From positions 1-5,535 of the forward strand of contig JAICKD010000274.1 in NCBI GenBank assembly GCA_025928125.1: a stretch of DNA of 5,535 nucleotides, in the 5' to 3' direction. Origin of the DNA: Ktedonobacterales bacterium (GTDB lineage Bacteria > Chloroflexota > Ktedonobacteria > Ktedonobacterales > JADMIN01). This document shows, in pieces, positions 4,866 through 5,535 of the stretch. Position numbers and translations under genes: made by a program. The notes beneath the pieces were generated by a model. It searched no databases. It worked only from the letters and a program-made list of their open reading frames with translations, and had not been told where the DNA came from. Position 1 is the first letter of the stretch, and each line of letters begins with the position of its first letter.

Positions 4866-5495
4866 ATGTCGTCCGCCTGGTCCCTCCGGTTTCTCACCAG
4901 CACGCGCGGACGCCTTATTGCCCTATTGCGTCGCGACTCGCACACGGTAGACGATCTGGCCTCCGCACTGAACTTAACCGACAATGCGGTGCGCGCCCAT
5001 CTGGCCTCCCTTGAACGAGATGGGATCGTGCGCCAGTGTGGTGTAAGGCGCGATGGCAGCGTCGGCAAGCCTGCCTATGCGTACGAGTTGACTGCCGATG
5101 CCGAGCAATTCTTCCCTAAACCCTATGCGGCGGTGCTCAATGAACTGCTCGATGTCCTGGACGGGGAATTGCCTTCTGACGAAATGGAGAGGATTCTACG
5201 TCGTATTGGCGCGCGCATGGCCAGCGAATATCCGCCTGGACATGGAGATGCGCGCAGGCGACTTGAAGCTGCCGCCAGCGCGCTCAACCAGCTGGGCGGC
5301 CTTGCCGAACTGGGCGTGGAAGGTGAGAATCTCTCCCTTCGAGGCTATAGTTGCCCGCTAGCCGCAGTGGTACAGGGCCACCCAGATGCTTGCTGCATGG
5401 CCGAAGCGTTTGTGAGCGAGGTGGCAGGCGTGCCGGTCCGCGAGTGCTGTGATCGGGGCGCCGTTCCACACTGCCGCTTTGAACTCGCCGAGTAA
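4866..5495 (+). CDS. Winged-helix regulator with Cys-rich C-terminal sensor domain (SufR/4-cysteine type)
   Basis: This is a 209-residue protein. The N-terminal winged helix-turn-helix spans about residues 10-76: TVDDLASALNLTDNAVRAHL (27-46) is the helix-turn-helix, SLERDGIVRQ leads into the wing, and GKPAYAYELT closes it, as in SufR/ArsR-like DNA-binding domains. Residues 80-150 are mainly helical. The C-terminus has cysteines at 163 (YSCPLAAV), 176/177 (DACCMAE), 194/195 (RECCDRG) and 203 (PHCRFEL), an arrangement known from regulators that bind Fe-S clusters or metals. The spacing is not the exact cyanobacterial SufR pattern, so the gene name is withheld. It probably acts as a cytoplasmic redox, iron or Fe-S sensor controlling the divergent Rieske gene and itself. 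The ATG at 4866 is preferred over the one 33 nt upstream because AAGGAG (4854-4859) sits 6 nt before it. The start is followed at once by a typical domain beginning (SSAWSLRFLTSTRGRLIALL). Confidence 0.9.
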   Translation: MSSAWSLRFLTSTRGRLIALLRRDSHTVDDLASALNLTDNAVRAHLASLERDGIVRQCGVRRDGSVGKPAYAYELTADAEQFFPKPYAAVLNELLDVLDGELPSDEMERILRRIGARMASEYPPGHGDARRRLEAAASALNQLGGLAELGVEGENLSLRGYSCPLAAVVQGHPDACCMAEAFVSEVAGVPVRECCDRGAVPHCRFELAE

Positions 5496-5535
5496 TCCAG
5501 GACGCGCCTTCGCGCAACTGCGAATTCGGGCGCTA
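5496..5535. other. Right-edge non-coding tail
   Basis: These 40 bp follow the regulator's stop codon. They contain short GCGC-rich self-complementary bits (for example GCGC-CTTC-GCGC) but no stem followed by a T-run, so no terminator can be called before the window ends. Confidence 0.4.

Noticed and set aside
4598..5068. N-terminal extension of the Rieske protein by 157 residues
   Set aside because: It would run antisense to the regulator gene and through both promoters. Its composition is Arg/Ser-rich and unlike a domain, and a clear ribosome site and domain start occur at 4597.
4866..5495. Naming the regulator sufR
   Set aside because: The Cys spacing departs from the SufR pattern and no suf genes are in the window, so only the general type is given.

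Overview
The window looks like bacterial chromosome with moderately high GC and no mobile-element, phage, tRNA, rRNA or CRISPR signature. The gene mix is a secreted GH5 cellulase, a DUF3618/holin-X-type membrane operon, a DUF2231-Rieske fusion and a winged-helix regulator with a Cys-rich C-terminus. This fits a soil-type bacterium of the Chloroflexota (Ktedonobacteria-like) or Actinomycetota. That placement is inferred from family distribution and protein style, and no marker gene confirms it.

Layout, left to right. (1) Positions 1-1100, minus strand: a secreted or membrane-anchored GH5 cellulase, cut by the left edge at its C-terminus. Its 5' flank carries a 25-bp near-perfect palindrome (1146-1170) and a terminator-like hairpin (1200-1230). 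(2) Positions 1264-3409, minus strand: a tight three-gene operon. In transcription order it encodes a one-TM protein with three exact 11-residue LEA-like repeats (TTG start), a two-TM holin-X-type protein, and a DUF3618-type two-TM protein. The last two genes overlap by 25 nt. (3) Positions 3410-3679: a divergent promoter region followed by a possible small plus-strand gene (3565-3759) that runs into the 3' end of the next gene. (4) Positions 3680-4597, minus strand: a DUF2231 four-helix membrane domain fused to a C-terminal Rieske [2Fe-2S] domain. (5) Positions 4598-4865: an AT-rich divergent control region. Two TTGACA -35 boxes, each with a 17-nt spacer to a TAT-type -10 box, lie in the arms of one 10-bp inverted repeat. 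(6) Positions 4866-5495, plus strand: a winged-helix regulator with a Cys-rich C-terminal domain of the SufR/4-cysteine type.

Two functional modules stand out. One is a redox pair: a putative metal- or Fe-S-sensing regulator transcribed divergently from a membrane Rieske protein from a mirror-symmetric promoter, which suggests the regulator controls both genes. The other is an envelope or stress operon of small membrane proteins carrying amphipathic 11-mer repeats and Arg/Tyr/Gly-rich segments. The cellulase appears to be a separate transcription unit.
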